Assembly: GCA_026120185.1 (NCBI GenBank) | Contig: JANUWF010002022.1 | Span: 1,348,001 to 1,412,000, forward strand | DNA from: Voacanga thouarsii | Taxonomy: Eukaryota; Streptophyta; Magnoliopsida; Gentianales; Apocynaceae | Direction: 5' to 3' | Length of the DNA stretch: 64,000 nucleotides | In this document: positions 1 to 11,268 of the stretch, in pieces | Numbering within the stretch: position 1 is the stretch's first letter | How the letters are laid out: each line of letters starts with the position of its first letter | The notes under the pieces: model-generated | The model's input: only the letters and a program-made list of their open reading frames with translations | Databases searched by the model: none | What the model was told of the DNA's origin: nothing | Position numbers and translations under genes: made by a program

Positions 1-1960
1 AGAGAGAGAAGAGAAGAAGAGAGTCCATTAACATGCTTATTTATATATATATTCATTAGAGATCAAAGATTAGTGAAGATGAAGTTGATTGAACAAACCT
101 ACCTTGAAGGTGTTCTTGAGCCTTTACAAAAATTCTAATTTTTTATCCAAAAGAGCAAATTGGATTTTGGAGTTTGATGTTAAAAATGGTATGGATGGAC
201 TCACGACAGTGAGTAGATGAAATCTGGAAATTTTGGAAGAAGTTTGAAGTGGTTTGGAGAGGTATTAGCGAAAGAAAGGAGTAGGTGTTCTTAGTGTTCT
301 ATGAGTGCTTGAAGGTTGAAGAGAATGGAGAGATTTTGGATTGGAGGTTGCCGAAATTCTGTGTGTGTGCAGTGGCCGAATTGCTTGTGTAGTTTAGGTA
401 GATGATTTTTCTGGTTTGAAAGGAAAAGGAAAAGCTAGTTGTTGAAATCCTAAAAGAATATTTTTGGGAATCAAATTTGGAAACAAAATATAGCAAGAAT
501 ATCTTTGTTCAATGAAAGCTTTTTAGAAGCTGCTATGGCCGAATTGTTGCTCTGTGATTTGGCTGGATGAAAGCTGGTTGAAGAAGACTAATGGTGGCTG
601 AAAAGAAGGAGTGTAAAGGTGAAGGAAAGGTTTAGTTGTTTGAGGGACATTTTATGGTAGGTTGCTAAATTAAGGTTGTTGGAATTTTGGTATCCAATCA
701 AGGCATGATTGTAGTAATTTGTTGGAGAAATTTTAGGGCAGCTATGTCTAGTTTTCGTGCCGAAGCTTGGGGAAGACAATGGAGTTCAGTTCATGGCCGT
801 TTAAGAGTGGTTTGTGCAGAAGAAATATGGAGTTTCGGCCAGGGCTGGATTAGGAAACAAAGCTGGACAGAAATCCTGCACAGAATTTTACCACTGCTGG
901 AATTTTTCTGGGCAGGTTCGGCTTCCATTTTCTAGTCAGCTTGTAGAGAGTTTGAAGGAGATTTCAGGGGTCTTTCATGGCTGGTTTCTAGCCTTCTTCA
1001 TGTAAGAAAAATGTGGGTAAGGAGTTGGGAGAAAACTAGAAGAAAACAGCTTGGTTGAAGACCACCAAAGCTGCGATTTTAATTAGGAATTTTTCTAGTT
1101 TTGCACAGCATTTGTGCAGCCCAAAATTAACCAGAAAATTTCAGATTTCAAGCTGATCAAATGGGCCATTTTTTAGTAGCATTTGGGAGGGAATAATGGC
1201 TGTGAATTTTGACACCTTGAAGGCACAAGAAGCTGGAAAAATTTCAGTTCATTACATGAAGGAAAATGAACCTAGCTAGAGTGAAGTTTAGAAGGTTCAC
1301 TAGGGAAATTAATTCTTTTGGAACGTTCCCCATCTCTTCCACATTTTCGGTCCATAAGATGTCTTTCACTAAGACATTTTGAACCTTCAAAGCCACAGCA
1401 CTGTACTAAATTCCTGGAACGAAAATTGGCTAGAACAAATTTAACCAATCTAACGAATTGAGAATTAGGGAAAATTAAGGATCAAGGAGGAATAAATTCC
1501 CTTAGGAATTTTGTGTAGGGCAAAAGAATAGGATAAGGATACTCTTCTCATGTCTCCTCTAGGATAACACCTCTACCCTATTCTAAAGCACATAAGGCTG
1601 AAAATATCACTTCCCAAGCAAAAATAAAATTTAATCATGCTAAAGTTTCAGTGATGGAATTTGAACCCAAGACCTCAAAAATTAATTTTAATGCTCTAAC
1701 CACTATACCACAATAACTCTTGTTTTTATTTTCTCTCTAAAATATTTTCCTATTTAATCCTCAGGCTATCTCCCTATTTTCACCTTAAGCAATAATTACT
1801 ATTTTGCCCTTCTTACTCAATAATCATATCCAAGCCCTGTAGACTAGAAAACACGGATCCAAAGCACATAAAATCATATAAAAATATTTTTAAACATGCA
1901 ATAAAATATGATATGCATCCCAACCCCCTTACTCTAAGGTTGGTTTTGACTGGGGTTTCA
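1..1960 (-). mobile_element. Gyp-1 3' LTR (partial)
   Basis: Matches 14205-16167 along its whole length, including a GA-rich start, and ends in TTTCA directly beside a polypurine tract, as a 3' LTR read on the minus strand should. The rest of the LTR lies left of the window. Plus-strand ORFs inside it (for example 687-935) recur in the other LTR copy only because the LTRs are homologous, and are antisense to the element. Confidence 0.85.
1646..1719 (-). other. tRNA-like sequence in LTR (copy 1)
   Basis: On the minus strand this reads like the D-arm to T-arm part of a tRNA: an A-box-like TAGTGGTTAGAGC, a possible anticodon stem with a 7-base loop, and a B-box-like GGTTCAAATTCC that is one base longer than consensus. 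I find no acceptor stem pairing, so it is a tRNA-derived or Pol III promoter-like segment and not a tRNA gene. It recurs at the same place in two other LTRs (6752-6826, 15851-15926). Confidence 0.5.
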
Positions 1961-1976
1961 TACCCTCCCCTTCTTA
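1961..1976 (-). promoter_or_regulatory. Gyp-1 polypurine tract
   Basis: Minus strand TAAGAAGGGGAGGGTA abuts the TG start of the 3' LTR. It follows a decayed version of the 'FEDE-type' stretch (around TTTCGAGACGAAATTC) that precedes the PPT in many plant chromoviruses. It would prime plus-strand DNA synthesis. Confidence 0.85.
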
Positions 1977-2625
1977 GAAGAATTTCGTCTCGAAATTCAA
2001 GCATACCTCTATTTCAGATCAGGATACCTCCGCTTAACCCACTATTCTGATTCCCATGTGGCATCCTGCGTGCCATGATGCTCCCACTGAACCTTGACCA
2101 TCGGTATCTGCTTGTTCCGAAGACTTTTGATACTGCGGTCAAATATTTTCTCGTGTTTCTCCACATAGCTCAGATCGGGTTGTAACATCAATGGCTCGTT
2201 ATTCAATACATGATCGGGATTAGCATTGTACTTCTTCAATTGTGACACATGAAACACATCGTGAATTTTCGTTAACCCATTTGGCAGGTCAAATCGGTAA
2301 GCTACCGGTCCAATCCTTTCCTTAATCGGGAATGGCCCCAAATACCTTGGATTCAACTTTCCACCCTTCGGATGCTTCAAGTTTCCCTATTTGGAGTCAC
2401 TCTTAGAAATACGCTATCCCCGACTTGAAACTCCAATTCCCTCCTCCGGTTGTCCGCAAAGCTCTTCTGTCGGCTCTAAGCAACCTTCAACCTTTCCTTG
2501 ATCAATTTCACCTTATCCAACATCTCTTGGACACAGACTTCTCTGGTTCTGCTCACATGACCATCTTCTGACCAATTCCAATACAGTGGTACCTAACACT
2601 TGCGCCTATACAAAGCCTCATATAG
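1961..2625 (-). pseudogene. pol: Gyp-1 pol 3' end: integrase C-terminus and chromodomain
   Basis: The most 3' part of Gyp-1 pol. Positions 2042-2380 are an open frame of 112 codons with the GPF-type integrase C-terminal signature (LNPRYLGPFPIKERIGPVAY), the DVFHVSQLKKY block and a chromodomain tail ending in QWEHHGTQDATW. Chromodomains of this class bind histone marks and steer integration to heterochromatin. Upstream, 2381-2625 has stops but still reads EALYRRKC and similar integrase residues, which continue the frame broken at 7069. The LTR at 2626-7068 therefore split one integrase gene in two. Protein identity is firm; the exact C-terminal end is uncertain because the stop lies in degraded sequence near 2010-2041. 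Confidence 0.9.
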
Positions 2626-2663
2626 TGTAACACCCCACTATCTAGGCCCTGCCGGGGATGTCG

Positions 2664-2684
2664 CCCCGTGTAAAGGACAATGGG
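2664..2684 (-). promoter_or_regulatory. LTR-end hairpin (sLTR-1 copy)
   Basis: CCCC-GTGT-AAA-GGAC-AA-TGGG, a partly decayed copy of the hairpin found near the 3' end of all long gypsy LTRs here. One stem pair is lost and one is a wobble. Confidence 0.5.
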
Positions 2685-5153
2685 TCTTTTTAACTAGGTC
2701 ACATGAATAAAATAGCGGAATAAAAATAATACTTTAACTTAAAATTTATTACATCCCAAAAATTAATCTATAAATAAAATTATCCACTCTCAACTCCCCA
2801 AAGAAATACATAAAGAAAATAATAAAAAATAAATAAATGACAACATTCTCTTCCAAGGCAAATAACACTAGCTACTCATCACCAGAGTAGGATCGACTTG
2901 AAATCATGGTAAAAAAGTGATGAGACAGAAAACTCAGTAAATCCGTGTGTGCTTTGGGTATTCAGTGAAAACAGTTCGTGGATGCAAAGTGTGAAATCTT
3001 TATAACGGAAATATTGACAAGCAATAAACATTAATCAAAAGCAAGAGTGGTGTTTTCCTTTTTTTGAAACCATACAAGTGCACAATAAAATCAACAACTC
3101 AAAAGAAATGATCATAGGTTACCACACGTTGGGCCCCATAACCATACAACAGTCAGGATGCCACACTTTGTACAGACTGACAAAAGAAATACTGGCAAGC
3201 AATGAATGATGTTAAAAAACAAGAGTGGCATTTTGGCTTTCAAACCATACAGGTGCAATAAAATCAACTACTCAAAAAGGGTGGTCATAGGTTACCACTC
3301 GCTGGGCCCCATGTCCACTTGGTCAGTATGCCACACTTTGTGCATACTACCGGTCAGAATGCCACACTTTGTGCAGACTGACAAAAGGTAGGTGATCGGC
3401 CTACCGGACAAGATACTCCTCATTCTCTATACCCAAACAACAACCGGGTGTTCATTTCGGCATAACACAGTCACTTGACTGAAATAAAAACTGCTAGCTC
3501 GGACCGACATGACTGGGTAGTACTGATGCTTTTTTAAGTTAAGCTTATCTTCTGGAGGTGACCTTCTGCCAGAAGACTTACTCTTACTCTTCAAAACTAG
3601 TACTACTAACCTACCCTTATTGAGAACTCAACATAACGTATCTCACTTGGGAAAAATGAACAAAACATAGTTCTACTTGAAAATGGCAATTAAGGTTTTC
3701 CAAAGTTTGGGGTAAAACTAGTGTTAGAAAGAGTTTTAGGTTTTGAGTAAAACCGCCCCTTGATTTACAAATAATTTATTTGTCTGAAATGAGAATGGAA
3801 TTAATCCTCAATTGCCTTTACAGAAATGAGTGACCATGCACTCTACATTTGGCTTACCATAAAAAGAATCATTTTTCATCAAATAGATTTTATGCAGGAG
3901 CTTACCTGATTCTTGCTCACAACAAAAGGTCTCCAACAGCTGACCTAACCCCGCATGGAGTAAATACAAACCACAGTCAAACTCAAGCCAAAATCTGCTT
4001 CCTCAATTTAAAACTGACCCAACTCACTACTACCATAATCCTAGTGTCCCAAGCTTTAAGTCCAAATAATAAATGAAAAGGTTTATCAGCCAATGCTAAT
4101 TTAATATTTAAAACAATTAGTGTTTTGGGAAATAAGTACTGATAAGTTGAAGGTTTAAATCCAGCTAAGAAAAACTTAGAGTTTATCTGATGAAGAGTCC
4201 TAGGTGGTATTAGGTAAAATAATGATTTATTAATAATTTACTTGTTAGAAATTAATTGATAACTAAAATTAGTTGAAAATAAATTTAATGAACCTTGCTT
4301 GGAAAATAATAAATAATTCTTTAATGGGTTTTGATTAAAAAAATAATAATTAAATTTTTAATAATAAATATTTTACTAACTATAATTATTCCCAAAAAAA
4401 GCTTTAATTGATTTCATTATTTTAAATAATATATATATATATTATTTTCCTAGAAAAATCTATTATTTATTTGACTAAAATATCTTTATTATATTTAATA
4501 ATCCAAATTTATCCCTCCTATGGTTTTTGGAAATTACTAGCAAAATCATATTATGAAATATTTTATTCATGAAATAAAAATTAGCTTAGGGACAACTAGA
4601 TCATGATCATACTTCTATGGCTAACCACAATCATGGACATATACAATCCCTCAATTCATCAAATCATGCATATAAGCATAGATCTAAATTTATCAAGACA
4701 TGATCTAACCCCTACTAGCATAAATATGATCATGGCTTCAATAATCCAACATGAATATAAATCCTATTCACCAAGGGTGACATAATCTCTAGCATACTTC
4801 ATCACATACATCACTCAGAACATAGAGACATGCATTAAACCCTAAAACATCATAATATCATCCAAGATAGATCATCACATGCATCAATCCCATTTCCATC
4901 ATATACACACATTCATTCATGCTTCAATCTCAACTCATCACAACAACACATGCTCAAATCCTATTCATAATCCATCTCCTACAAATAACGTCCTAGAGAC
5001 ATGAATCTAGAATTTACAAGGAGGGTTGAAAAGGCTTACTTGATTAATGAATACCTTGAAGGAGTTTCAAATGGATCTCAACTCCTAGAGGTCTAAATTC
5101 GTCCAAGGAAGATGAAGAAAGCATGACCATTGGTGAAGAAGTCATTCGACCAA

Positions 5154-5176
5154 GAGGGAGAGAGAGAGAGAGAGAG
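5154..5176. repeat. (GA)n microsatellite in sLTR-1
   Basis: An uninterrupted GA run of about 22 bases. GA runs also occur at the homologous site in Gyp-1's 5' LTR (around 14191-14214) and at the window start (about 1-30), so the tract predates the LTR copies. Confidence 0.9.
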
Positions 5177-6751
5177 TCCATTAGCATGTTTATTCACATA
5201 TATATTCATTAGAGATCAAGATTGGAGAAGATGAAGTTGTTAGAACAAACATACCTTGAAGGTGTTCTTGAGTCTTCACATAATTTCTGGTTTTTTTTAT
5301 CCAAACTAGCAAGTTGGATTTTGGAGTTTGTTGTTAAGAATGGTGTGGATGGACTCACGGCAGTAAGTAGATAAATTCTGGAGTTTTTTAGCAGTGGTTT
5401 GAAGTGATTTGGAGAGGTATTAGGTGAAAGGAAGGAGTAGGTGTTCTTGGTGTGCTATGTGTTCTTCAAGGTTGAAGGGAATTGAGAGGTTTTGATTTGT
5501 AGCTGCCAAAATTCTGGAGGATTAGGGCTGGATGAATTGGTTGTAGGGTTTAGGAAGATGATTCTCTAGTTTGGAAGGGAAAAGGAAAGGCTAGTTGTTG
5601 AAATCCTTGAACAATATTTTTAGGAAGCAAATTTGGAAACTAAATATTCAAGAATATCTTTGATTATCGGCTAGAGGAATGCTAGTTGAGGGAGGCTAAG
5701 GGTGGCCAAAAATAAGGAGTGTAATGGTGAAGGGAAGGTCTGGTTGTTTGAAGTATATTTTATGGAAAGTTGTTAAATCATGGTGGCTGGAATTTTAGTA
5801 TCCAAATTAAGGCATGATTGCAGATTTTTTTTGGAAATCTTTTAGGCAGCCATGATGGGATTTTCCTGCAGATGCTTGGGGAGGACAATGGAGTTCAGTT
5901 AATGGAGGTTTAAGGGTGGTTTGTGCAGAAGAAGGCTGAGGTTTTGGCTAGGGATGAATTAGGAAACAAAGCTGGAAAGTTTTCCTGCACAAAATTTTTG
6001 CAAGGCTGGAATTTCTGGGCAGTTTTCAGCTGCCATTTTCCAGCCAGCTTGCAGAGAGTTTGAAGGAGATTTTAGGGGTCTTTCAAGGCTGGTTTCCAGC
6101 CTTCTTTAGGGAGGAAAACTGTTGCGAAGGTGCTGAGCAAAAACTAAAAGAAAACAGCTTGGTTTTGGACCTCCAAAGTTGCGAATTTGCATAGGAATTT
6201 TCCTGGTTTTGCACCACGTGTGTGCAGTCCTAAAATGGCTAGAAAAATTCAAGTTGCAAGCTGATCCACAAGGAAATTTTCTGGCAGAATTTGGGAGGGA
6301 ATAATGGCTAAGAATTTTGACACCTTGAAGGCACAAGAAGCTGGAAAATTCCAGTTCATTCCAAGAAGGAAGATGAACCAAGCTAGAGGGAATTTTTAGA
6401 AAGTTCACTAGAGGAATTTAATTCACTTTAAATCCTTCCCCCTTTTCCATTGCTTCAGTCCATAAGATGTCTTTTACCAAGACATTTTGAACCTTAAATG
6501 CCACAACACCTTGCTGGAATTTTTGGAAAGAAAATGGCTAGATCAATTTGATCAAACTAATGAGTTGAGAAATAGGAAAAATTAAGGATCAAGAGGAAAT
6601 AAATTCCCCTTAGGAATTTTGTGTAGAGCAAAGGAGTAGGATTTGGATATTCCTATCATGTCTCTCTTAGGACAACAGCTCTACCCTACTCCCAACACAT
6701 AAGGCCGAAAATGATATTTCCCAAGTAAAAATAAAATTTAACCAAGCTAAA

Positions 6752-6826
6752 GCTCCTATGATAGAATTTGAACTCAAGACCTCAAGAATTAATTCTAAAG
6801 CTCCAACTACTAAACCACAACAACTC
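6752..6826 (-). other. tRNA-like sequence in LTR (copy 2)
   Basis: Counterpart of 1646-1719 in sLTR-1. The A-box-like part is more changed (TTTAGTAGTTGGAGC) and the B-box-like part reads GAGTTCAAATTC. It sits about 240-320 bases from the U3 end of the LTR, as in the other copies. Confidence 0.45.
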
Positions 6827-7068
6827 TTATTCTTATTTTCCCCTTAAAAATATTTTCCTATTCAATCCTCAAGCTATCTCCCTTTTTCCACCTCAAGCAA
6901 AAATTACCATTTTGCCATTCTCACTCAATAATCATAATCAAGCCCCCTAGACTATAAAGCACAAATTCAATGCACATAAAATCATATACAAATAAATTTA
7001 AACATGTAATAAAATATGATATGCATCCCAACCCCCTTACTCTAAGGTTGGTTTTGACTGGGGTTTCA

Positions 7069-7740
7069 CATACGGTGCCATCCCAATTGAAGCTTGATAG
7101 CTGTTGTTATATGACAATTCCGCATACGGTACACACTCTCTCCATTTGTCCCCGAAATCCAGAACACAGGCTCTCAGCATATCTTCCAATATTTGTATAA
7201 CCCTTTATGACTGCCCATCGGTCTATGGATGCGCCGTCATACTGAATTTCAGACTTGACCCCATTGCTTCCTGAAATTTGCCGAAAAAACAAGACGTAAA
7301 CCTTCGGTCTCGGTCGGACACAATACTTAATGCAGTCGGACTATTTCTCGAACACAAGTCTGAGCCACCTTCTCCATAGAGTCTCTTACGTTTACCGGTA
7401 TGAAATGGGCTGACTTGGTCAGTCGATCCACCACTACCCATATGGCGTCCTTTTGTGTCTTTGCCATGGGAAGTCCAGTGACAAAATCCATAGTCACCTC
7501 CTCCCATTTCCATTCTGGTATTGGCAATTGCTGCAATAGTCTCGCTGACTTCTTGTGCTCCACTTTGACTTTCTGGCAGGTAAGACATGTCGAGACATAC
7601 TTGACCACATCCTGATTCAGTCTGGGCCACCAATAGGCTCTCTTCAGGTCCTGGTACATCTTGACTTTCCCCGGATGAATGGCGTACTAGCTCTTGTGCG
7701 CCTCTTCCAAGATTCTGTCCTTCAATTTTTGCTCCCCGGG
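7069..7740 (-). pseudogene. pol: Gyp-1 integrase: zinc-binding and catalytic core part
   Basis: Minus-strand integrase, split by frameshifts. Positions 7327-7659 are open and carry the HHCC-type region (HPGKVKMYQDL just upstream, then CLTCQK) and the core start TMDFVTGLP with the first catalytic Asp, followed by VVVDRLTKSAHFIPV. After a frame change, 7223-7330 reads VSDRDRRFTS (second Asp) and FQEAMGSSLKFS; 7069-7222 gives ILEDMLRACVLDFG and ends at GMAPY, where the foreign LTR begins. The expected DGQSER stretch contains a stop. Integrase joins element DNA to the chromosome; this copy cannot act without repair of several breaks. Confidence 0.88.
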
Positions 7741-8008
7741 TACACACAATCGATCCCTGAAATGCAAAACTCCCTCCTCATCTTGATGGAAGATACTGCC
7801 TGACCGCTTGAGTTCCTTGTCCTTGAAAAGCTAAAATTCGGCGTTGCTGTGCTAAGCTTCCATGATTTCCCGCTTCAAATCTGGTATCAACTTCAAATTG
7901 CTGAGGACAATTCTTTTGTCTTGCACTTCCACCCTTCTGTCCAACTTATCCTGAACCTCCTGAATTTCCTACACCTCTGTCCAACTTATCCTGAACCTCC
8001 TGAATTTC
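7741..8008 (-). pseudogene. pol: RNase H-integrase connector with a 40-bp tandem duplication
   Basis: The linker between RNase H and integrase in Gyp-1, out of frame and with stops. It includes two perfect copies of a 40-base unit (7936-7975 and 7976-8015). As 40 is not a multiple of three, the duplication itself shifts the frame just downstream of the RNase H end (ALSRK motif). Confidence 0.75.
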
Positions 8009-8015
8009 CTACACC
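7936..8015. repeat. Perfect 40-bp tandem duplication
   Basis: Two adjacent identical 40-base units, each starting TCTGTCCAACTTATCC and ending TTTCCTACACC. Lack of any difference implies a recent event relative to the other decay in the element. Confidence 0.95.
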
Positions 8016-8497
8016 CTAAGTCTGGCCATTCCAACTTTTCTGCTCAGGGCGTCCGCCACAACGTTGGCTTTCCCGTGATGGTAGTTGATCGGACAATGGT
8101 ATTCTTCCAGAAATTCCATCCATCTTCGCTGCCTCAAGTTCAGATCCTTCTGAGTGAAGATATACTTCAGACTCTTGTGATCGGTGAACACCTCATATTT
8201 GGCTCCGTACAAGTAGTGTCGCCATTTCTTTAGGACAAACACGATAACTGCCAGCTCCAGATCATAAGTGGGATAGTTGACTTTATGAAGTCTCAGCTTC
8301 CGAGAAGTGTAAGAGATCACCTTCCGGTCTTGCATCAATACTGCTCCCAATCTTTCTTTCGAAGCGTCGGTATACAGCGCGTAAGGCTTCCCTTCCTCTG
8401 GCAGACTCAATACTGGTGCCGTTATTAGTCTTCGCTTCAGCTCTTGAAAACTTTTCTCGCATTTCTCGTTCCACACAAATTGAACATCCTTCCTCAA
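8009..8497 (-). pseudogene. pol: Gyp-1 RNase H domain
   Basis: Open for 162 codons. It shows the gypsy RNase H blocks in order: [15 protein letters not shown] (first catalytic Asp), [33 protein letters not shown] (catalytic Glu region), FTDHKSLKY (Asp) and [11 protein letters not shown]. It degrades the RNA strand of the RNA-DNA hybrid during reverse transcription. The usual G in DASxxGLG is replaced (KERLG). A break of about 50 bases with frame change separates it from RT at 8546. Confidence 0.92.
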
Positions 8498-8545
8498 TAG
8501 TCAAGTCGTTAGTGATGCTAGCGTCGAGAATCCCTTGATGAATCT

Positions 8546-9415
8546 TCAGTAGTAACCAGCCAATCCCAAGAAACTTTGGATCTCGGTGATATTCTTCGGC
8601 TGCTTCCAGTCTGACACCGCTTCGGCCTTTGCCGGGTCTACCTTAATTCCCTCCTTAGTCACCATATGGCCAAGGAATGCCATACTGTCCAACCAGAATT
8701 CGCTCTTGCTGAACTTGGCGTACAGCTTGTGCTCCCGAAGCTTCTCCAACACGAGCTTCAGATGCTCCGCATGCTCCTCCAGACTCTTGGAGTAAATCAA
8801 AATGTCATCGATGAAGACCACCACGAACTTGTCTAGATAGGGTCGGAACACTCGGTGCATCAGGTTCATGAATACTGCTGGAGCATTGGTCACCCCGAAC
8901 AGCATTACCACGAACTCGTAATGTCCATATCTGGTGTTGAAAGTAGTTTTAGGAATATCCTCCTCTTTTATCCGCACTTGGCAGTACCCTTGCCTCAAAT
9001 CCAACTTGGAGTAGCAACTGGATCCTTGCAAATGATCGAACAGTTCATCAATCAACGGTAGGGGATATTTGTTCTTGATCGTCAAGTTGTTCAAACCCCG
9101 ATAGTCGATGCATAGCCTCAGAGTTCTGTCCTTTTTCTTCACAAGTAGCACAGGCGCTCCTTAGGGCGATGTGGTAGGTCTGATGTAGCCTTGACTCACT
9201 AACTCTTCCAACTCTTTCTTCAACTCTTTTAGCTCCGCCGGTGCCATTCGGTACGGGGTCCGTGATATTGGTTCTGCTCCCGGAACTAAGTCAATAGTGA
9301 ATTCCACCTCTCGGCTGGGAGGTAAAGAATCAAGTTCCGCTGGGAACACATCAAGAAAGTCCTTTACCACTTCAGTGTCCTCCAAAGTGCACTGGTCCTT
9401 CAGCTTGTTTATCAC
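8546..9415 (-). pseudogene. pol: Gyp-1 reverse transcriptase
   Basis: Minus-strand RT. The 5' part (9161-9415) has VKDFLDVFPAELDSLPPSREVEF and APAELKELKKELEEL; a stop near 9160 separates it from the long open piece 8546-9151. That piece carries [49 protein letters not shown], the catalytic FIDDILIYS and the thumb/connection motif FLGLAGYY. The active-site Asp pair is present. It copies element RNA into DNA. Family assignment is certain; the protein is not translatable as one chain because of the stop near 9160 and the break before RNase H. Confidence 0.95.
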
Positions 9416-9639
9416 GTAAGCCAGGTACCCTTGACATCCTTGCTTCAGTAATTTCTAGGCCTTAGCCCCCGCTATCAAATACTTTAACTCCTTTACCTTC
9501 TTGCCATCAAACTCTAATACATCACAACCCAATCTAATGAACTGGACCGACTTATTCTTACAATCTACCATAGCCCCATGCTTGGTTAACCAATCCATCC
9601 CTAATATCAAATCATAGTCTTCAATGTCTAATACTATCA

Positions 9640-9880
9640 GGTCTCCCTCCAGACCTTCTCTCCCTACATTTTACAAATTTTCACATACGGATCTGCTTGC
9701 ACCATTTTCCCCAAAAGTGTGCTTACCACTAAAGTAAAAGGTAGCTCTACTCCATCCCAACCCAAACGACATGCACAAATCTTGTTTAAATAGGAATGAG
9801 TAGAGCCAGGATCAATTAATGCATTAACGGGTCATCCTTGGATAGTAAACGTACCTTCCACAACCGCTACATCGATCCCA
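9640..9880 (-). pseudogene. pol: Gyp-1 aspartic protease
   Basis: A minus-strand retropepsin remnant. The active-site block reads ALIDPGSTHSYL near 9800-9850, with Pro between Asp and Gly (canonical DSG/DTG replaced by DPG, a variant seen in plant gypsy elements). A stop lies just upstream (FTIQG then stop). It would cut the Gag-Pol chain. The region 9416-9640 between it and RT contains several stops and is recognisable only weakly. Confidence 0.8.
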
Positions 9881-11073
9881 ACTTCCTCTTTATTGAGAGT
9901 GAATACCTTGGCCTTCACTTGCTGCTTCGGTGCACCACTCTCGGATGTTCCCATGGTGTTGGCTCTGTTGGGCCTTGGGTTCTATGCCGGATTTCCTTGC
10001 CCGACTCAATGTAACTTGGGGTAGGCATTCCGCAGGTGGTTTGGGTCGCCCTAGTGATAACATTTCTTTTCGCCACCCTTGGTCCAATAGTTCTTCTCTG
10101 TGTGGCCTCTCTTTCCACACTGCCGGCATGTAGGAAGGTTTTTGGTAGGACCCACTGGTGCTGTCCAGGCTTGCTTTCCCCGGTTCTACCATTGCTGATT
10201 GGTGGGGCGCTTGTTAGATTGTTGCCCTTGCAGCTATCTTGGCAGCTGGAAAGGCCTTGCCACCATCCTGTTGCGGTCCTCATTTTCCGTTCGGGTACCC
10301 GCGTCCACTGCCCTTGAGTAGGTCATCGGCCGAGACGGTGCCAACGCCCTCCTAAATTCCGGCCTCCACCCCTTGACCAACTGCCTCGTCCTATTTTGCT
10401 CGGTATCCACTAATCTTTGGTAGTATTTTGACAGCTAAGTGAATCATGTCGCGTACTGAGCCACTGACATGCTCCCCTGCTTCAAATTCTGAAATTCATC
10501 CTCCCACTTTTCCACGATTCATTGAGGGATGTACTCAGCTCAGAAGACTTCAACAAAGTTGGACCACGTCCATTCCTTCTCGCTCATTTCCCAATCGTCT
10601 TGAACTCGCTACCACCATGCCTGAGCTGGTCCTCTCAACTAGAAAGCCAAAAACTTAACCATCCGCTCCTCAGTGTACTGGAGCGTTGCGAATATATCCT
10701 TCATCTGCTCAACTCACTGCTCTGCCTTCTGATCTTGTTCCGCTTCTCCCAGGAAAACGGGCGGTTGAAACTTTAGAAACCACTCTAAGACCTCATCTTC
10801 ACCCCTAGGGTTCCTTCACTCGGTTAAAGTCTGTAGTATCTCTACCATCTTACTAAATGCCTGGCCCATTATCACATTAATCGAAATTTCATACCTCATT
10901 TCCATATTCAGACCACTCCCATCACCCAGGTTGGGTGATTGCATCTGAACTGTCTCGACTTTCGGTGCCACAAGATTGGCTTCTGGAACCCTTCTGCCTA
11001 TTGAAGCTGCACGGCACTTGGGTGTCGTACTAAACCATACCCCAAATGATAAGTGTATGCATTCAAGAATCAA
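9881..11073 (-). pseudogene. gag: Gyp-1 gag with zinc knuckle
   Basis: Capsid/nucleocapsid region, broken by stops and frameshifts. Signs in coding order: WFLKFQPPVFLGE and EQWVEQMKDIFATL (about 10690-10790), AQAWWR and the FKxEF-like NFVEVF, FQNLKQGSMSVAQY (about 10450-10500), LSKYYQRLVDTE, RPMTYSRAV, and a CCHC-type knuckle CRQCGKRGHTEKNY near 10085-10130 in which the last Cys is Tyr. Gag packages RNA and forms the particle. Loss of the final Cys would spoil zinc binding. The first part (10816-11073) is a separate frame whose start is uncertain. Confidence 0.85.
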
Positions 11074-11268
11074 ATTATTTTAGGTGTGCATGTATTCATA
11101 GACAGTTATAAGTAAAAGAATTCGAATGCAAATTTTGTCCAAGGAATTACCAATAAATTATCCTTTAAAAATTGATTTGCAAAAATCCAAAATTAAAAAT
11201 TCTTGACATGAAAGATCTCGAAAAACAACAAATAAATAAACATCTAATTTAAAATAACTCCTGGTCCT
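11074..11268 (-). other. Gap between leader ORF and gag
   Basis: AT-rich sequence with no recognised coding motif; probably leader RNA or the linker between the two ORFs. Confidence 0.5.

Larger units (their letters stand above)
2626..7068 (-). mobile_element. sLTR-1: lone LTR inserted in Gyp-1 integrase
   Basis: A 4.44-kb unit beginning TGTAACACCCC and ending GGGTTTCA on the plus strand, colinear with Gyp-1's LTRs but clearly more diverged. No primer site, polypurine tract or internal region adjoins it; both sides are integrase code. It is thus a solo LTR left by LTR-LTR recombination, in the same orientation as Gyp-1. Flanks are CATAT-AG on the left and CATAC on the right, an imperfect 5-bp target duplication with two extra bases. 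It contains no gene: the ORFs in it have no recognisable domain. Confidence 0.85.

Noticed and set aside
687..935. Open frame in the LTR, repeated at 14892-15116
   Set aside because: It is antisense to the element, recurs only because the two LTRs are homologous, is lost in the third LTR (sLTR-1), and has no known domain.
1646..1719. Functional nuclear tRNA gene
   Set aside because: No acceptor stem pairing, B box one base too long, and repeated inside three LTRs.
5154..5176. GA repeat as a target-site or insertion boundary
   Set aside because: Present at the homologous position in the other LTRs, so it is an internal LTR feature.
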